A DNA stretch of 64,000 nucleotides, taken from positions 186,001-250,000 of the forward strand of contig NZ_BLYI01000027.1 of NCBI RefSeq assembly GCF_016586355.1. The letters run 5' to 3'. Positions within the stretch are counted from its first letter, which is position 1, and the number at the start of each line of letters is the position of its first letter. The DNA is from Anaerostipes butyraticus. Its GTDB lineage: Bacteria > Bacillota > Clostridia > Lachnospirales > Lachnospiraceae. The position numbers and the translations under genes were made by a program. Below, one piece after another: positions 61,861 through 64,000 of the stretch. Under the pieces are notes generated by a model. The model was not told the origin of the DNA. It saw nothing but the letters and a program-made list of their open reading frames with translations, and searched no databases.

Positions 61861-62238
61861 TTAAATTTCAGTCTGCCGGTTATTTTCTGTTGTGAAACCA
61901 TCCTGCGATCCCTTCAAATGATGCAGTGCATCCGGATTGTTGGCGATGATCGCCCCAACTGTCTGACAGTGATTCAGTTCTGAACATTCACCGCATGTTG
62001 TTACCCTTTTTTCCAGAGCGCACTGCCGAATACCGCAGAGACTGTCACAATATACTGTTTTCACTCCATCCGCACGGCACCCTTCGCAATTAATATGTTC
62101 AGGCAGGATAGGCGCATTGTTTAACTCCGCCCATTTTTTTGCGGTTCTTTCCCGAAGTGCCTGATCATCATTGATGGTTGCGCGATATGCATCACATGTT
62201 TCACAGTCCAGTCCGCAGTATGCAATCATGTCCTTCAT
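61861..62238 (-). CDS. DUF3795 Cys-rich protein
   Basis: About 125 residues from ATG 62238 (GGAGG seven bases before; an earlier start overlaps the GNAT gene). The family start IAYCGLDCETCDAYRAT is followed by CEGCRADG, CDSLCGIRQCA and TCGECSELNHC. Eleven or more Cys in pairs suggest a metal site. Function unknown. It is 22 bases upstream of the fusion gene. Confidence 0.85.
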   Translation of the reverse strand: MKDMIAYCGLDCETCDAYRATINDDQALRERTAKKWAELNNAPILPEHINCEGCRADGVKTVYCDSLCGIRQCALEKRVTTCGECSELNHCQTVGAIIANNPDALHHLKGSQDGFTTENNRQTEI

Positions 62239-62261
62239 AACATTTACCTCCGTACTCTGAT

Positions 62262-62714
62262 TCATATTTTCTTCTTCATACAAATGGACTCTGGCATATC
62301 CTGATATGGTCCATAGTTTGGAACAATAGTGTACCCGATTTTTTTGTACAAGGCCATCGCTGCTGTCAATGGCTCCCCGGATTCTAAAATCAGATAATGA
62401 TATCCCTGTTCTCTGGCACGATCTTCCAGTAATTCCATCAGACTTTTAGATATTCCCTTTCCTCGATACTCCTTTTTTACAAACACTCTCTTAATCTCCG
62501 CACACTCATTATCATATTTTTTGAAACTGGCACTGCCAACAGGCAATTCATTGTCATATGCAACAATGACATCCTGAATATCATTTAATTGATTATAAGG
62601 AATATATTCTGCCCTGTTTTCTTCACCACCTGCGATTTCATTCAAAAACTCATCCCGTTCATGACACAATGTTATAAAATCGGCATTACCTCCATCTGTA
62701 TACTTAAATCTCAT
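62262..62714 (-). CDS. GNAT acetyltransferase
   Basis: 150 residues from ATG 62714 (GGAAGGA upstream). The CoA site is RVFVKKEYRGKGISKSLMELL, and the end AMALYKKIGYTIVPNYGPY is typical. A reading frame continues upstream but belongs to no credible start. It lies between a small membrane protein and DUF3795. Confidence 0.87.
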   Translation of the reverse strand: MRFKYTDGGNADFITLCHERDEFLNEIAGGEENRAEYIPYNQLNDIQDVIVAYDNELPVGSASFKKYDNECAEIKRVFVKKEYRGKGISKSLMELLEDRAREQGYHYLILESGEPLTAAMALYKKIGYTIVPNYGPYQDMPESICMKKKI

Positions 62715-62731
62715 TTTTATCCTTCCGCAGC

Positions 62732-62923
62732 TTACATTTTCTTTTTTCGTTCCCATGCAGCTGCCGCAAAGACTGCTATGCTGAATCCTGCAATGCAGAC
62801 TGCCGTTGTGCCCCATGTCAATTTTGAATTTATAAAGCCAGTAAACCCGTTGATCACTGCTAAAACAATCAGGAATGCACATATCACTATAACAATCTTT
62901 GAAATCATCGTACTCTTTTTCAT
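62732..62923 (-). CDS. Small membrane protein, two helices
   Basis: 63 residues from ATG 62923 (GTGAGGATG upstream; ATG 62932 also possible). Two hydrophobic segments at about 7-28 and 36-55 end in WERKKKM. No family recognised. Spaced 17 bases from the GNAT gene, so probably in one transcript. Confidence 0.6.
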   Translation of the reverse strand: MKKSTMISKIVIVICAFLIVLAVINGFTGFINSKLTWGTTAVCIAGFSIAVFAAAAWERKKKM

Positions 62924-62970
62924 TACCGTCATCCTCACTTTCCCAATCTGCTTTCTTCTTCCGAATTCTT

Positions 62971-63567
62971 TCACAAAATCGCAGCAATCGCTTCCGGCGC
63001 TTCTTTATTGATTTCATGTCCGGCGCCGGGAACAATATGCAGTTCTGCCTGCGGTAAAAGTTTAGCCAGCCGTTTTGATGCTTTCAGATTTACAGTATCC
63101 TTTTCCCCGCAAATGATAATTACCGGACACATTATATCCTTTAATCCGGCACTGAAATCCAGAGTCCGCATGGAATGAGACAATTGAATGGCATCTTTCT
63201 TTGACATTCCCATATTGTCAAATGCTTTCTTTGGCATGCACCGGAATATGAAATTCTGAAAATCAATCATTCGAGTCGGAACTTTATACTGAGCACCAAT
63301 AAGAACCAGAGAATCCACCTTATTCCTGTGACGAATCGTATAATCAAGCGCAAGAAGCCCTCCTAATGATAAACCACAGATACAGAAAATTTCAGTCTCT
63401 TTTTCATATCGTTTTTCCAGTTTTTTCAATATTTCGGAATAGGACATATCTCCCTCCGGCAGTGAAAATAGTTCCGGACAGTCAATATCTGATAACGAGG
63501 CCTGTTGAATCACAGCCCGCCAGTCATCCGCTGTCTGTCCAAGGCCATGCAAAAAAATTGTTTTCAT
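62971..63567 (-). CDS. Alpha/beta hydrolase
   Basis: 198 residues from ATG 63567 (AGAAGGAG upstream). Oxyanion motif FLHGLGQTADDW, nucleophile Ser in CGLSLGGLLALDYT, Asp in CGEKDTVNLKA and His in VPGAGHEINKEAP. Substrate unknown; similar to small esterases and cofactor-pathway hydrolases. It is first in the visible unit with the small membrane protein, GNAT, DUF3795 and fusion genes. Confidence 0.87.
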   Translation of the reverse strand: MKTIFLHGLGQTADDWRAVIQQASLSDIDCPELFSLPEGDMSYSEILKKLEKRYEKETEIFCICGLSLGGLLALDYTIRHRNKVDSLVLIGAQYKVPTRMIDFQNFIFRCMPKKAFDNMGMSKKDAIQLSHSMRTLDFSAGLKDIMCPVIIICGEKDTVNLKASKRLAKLLPQAELHIVPGAGHEINKEAPEAIAAIL

Positions 63568-63788
63568 TCTCCTTCTGCGTCCTCCTTCTTCCTGCAAGAT
63601 AAATGATCTAAATCAAAACATACGCTTTTTCTGTTCCGGACGCAGACCATTACAGGGGATAAAATGCAACAAAGAAAAACTGCTGCAGTACCGGTTGTCG
63701 GAACAATGAGTACCAGATAAAAATGACATTACCTGCACTTCTTTTTCAACCAGCATTCTCTATATAACAATTCCATAAACGACCTGTT

Positions 63789-64000
63789 TTATTCTATTGT
63801 TACTCGAAAACGACATTTCTTTGCTCCACCTAAAACTGTTTCTATTGTTTTTACCGTAATCGTTTTATCCGGCAGCAATTGTTCCAGAATATACAACACA
63901 CTTTGCCTGGAACATTCACAATGTTTTGCGCTGCCTACTTTTCCAGATAATACTTCAGAGCATACACACTTTGGATAACCAATTTCATATACATGCCCTG
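63789..64000 (-). CDS. C-terminal part of a Cys-rich protein, cut by window edge
   Basis: The last 70 residues of a protein that begins outside. The pattern YPKCVCSEV, HCECSRQSVLYILEQLL and ending GGAKKCRFRVTIE suggests a C-x-C ... C-x-C-S ... C-R-F metal-binding family (perhaps DUF6144-like; uncertain). It is followed by 220 bases without a clear gene before the hydrolase. Confidence 0.6.
   Translation of the reverse strand, partial: GHVYEIGYPKCVCSEVLSGKVGSAKHCECSRQSVLYILEQLLPDKTITVKTIETVLGGAKKCRFRVTIE

Noticed and set aside
62715-63035. Longer reading frame upstream of the GNAT at 62262
   Set aside because: It overlaps two other genes in another frame; the ATG at 62714 has a good ribosome binding site and the correct GNAT length.
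63664-63720. 18-codon plus-strand frame with AGGGG upstream
   Set aside because: Too short, no hydrophobic or conserved pattern, and nothing follows that would suggest a leader.

Overview
The window reads as chromosome of a spore-forming, anaerobic Firmicute of the Clostridia, most likely a gut Lachnospiraceae (genus not resolved). The evidence is a spoIVA gene with a sigma-E-like promoter, a meso-diaminopimelate type MurE plus DapF, an RpoD operon with dnaG, strong AGGAGG ribosome binding sites throughout, moderate GC, and sugar loci typical of mucosal bacteria (nanE/nagB for amino sugars, a glucitol-type PTS). I see no IS element, prophage, CRISPR array, rRNA or tRNA.

Layout. 1-1.7 kb: end of an amino-sugar operon (nanE, RpiR regulator, nagB cut by the window edge). 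1.9-2.25 kb: RNase P RNA with its own promoter and terminator. 2.3-19.6 kb: two long minus-strand housekeeping units. One runs relQ-like synthetase, rsmF-type, rsuA-type, HAD, SDR, rluA-type, recU, yicC, gmk, rpoZ. The other runs uppP, a degenerate sigma-like protein, dgt, dnaG, rpoD, trmK, nif3 and a TGS-type nucleoside kinase. 19.7-22.3 kb: solitary fabH with operator-like palindromes, then spoIVA. 22.4-27.7 kb: a polyol locus with two divergent arms, a SorC regulator, class II aldolase and zinc dehydrogenase on one side and gutM plus glucitol PTS genes on the other. 27.8-43.3 kb: minus-strand core genes in several units (murE/dapF/glpK/aroE-like; der/plsY/gpsA/aminotransferase; rimM/trmD/rplS/lepB/rbgA/rnhB/yraN/pgeF). 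43.4-47.3 kb: plus-strand two-component system (HPK10 kinase, LytTR regulator) followed by an ABC exporter. 47.3-64 kb: accessory region of short units: an Rpn-like PD-(D/E)XK protein, a CAT-like acyltransferase, six GNAT domains, small Cys-rich proteins, a YjdF gene under a probable yjdF riboswitch, an XRE-SdpI fusion regulator facing a ferredoxin/membrane iron-sulfur pair, and an unusual GNAT-hydrolase-GNAT fusion.

How genes work together. The sugar loci feed amino-sugar phosphates and polyol phosphates into glycolysis. The sigma operon couples replication priming, nucleotide pools and transcription. The rimM-pgeF stretch handles ribosome maturation, secretion and cell-wall editing. The most notable signals are: the RpoD paralogue that has lost promoter-recognition parts; the split srlE and non-ATG srlA in the PTS operon; an aldolase lacking a zinc-ligand histidine; a perfect inverted repeat that would bury the yjdF start codon; a monocistronic Cys-containing protein with a leader-like N terminus; and the XRE-SdpI and three-domain fusions. 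All family assignments come from reading motifs and remembered family features; no database search was run.
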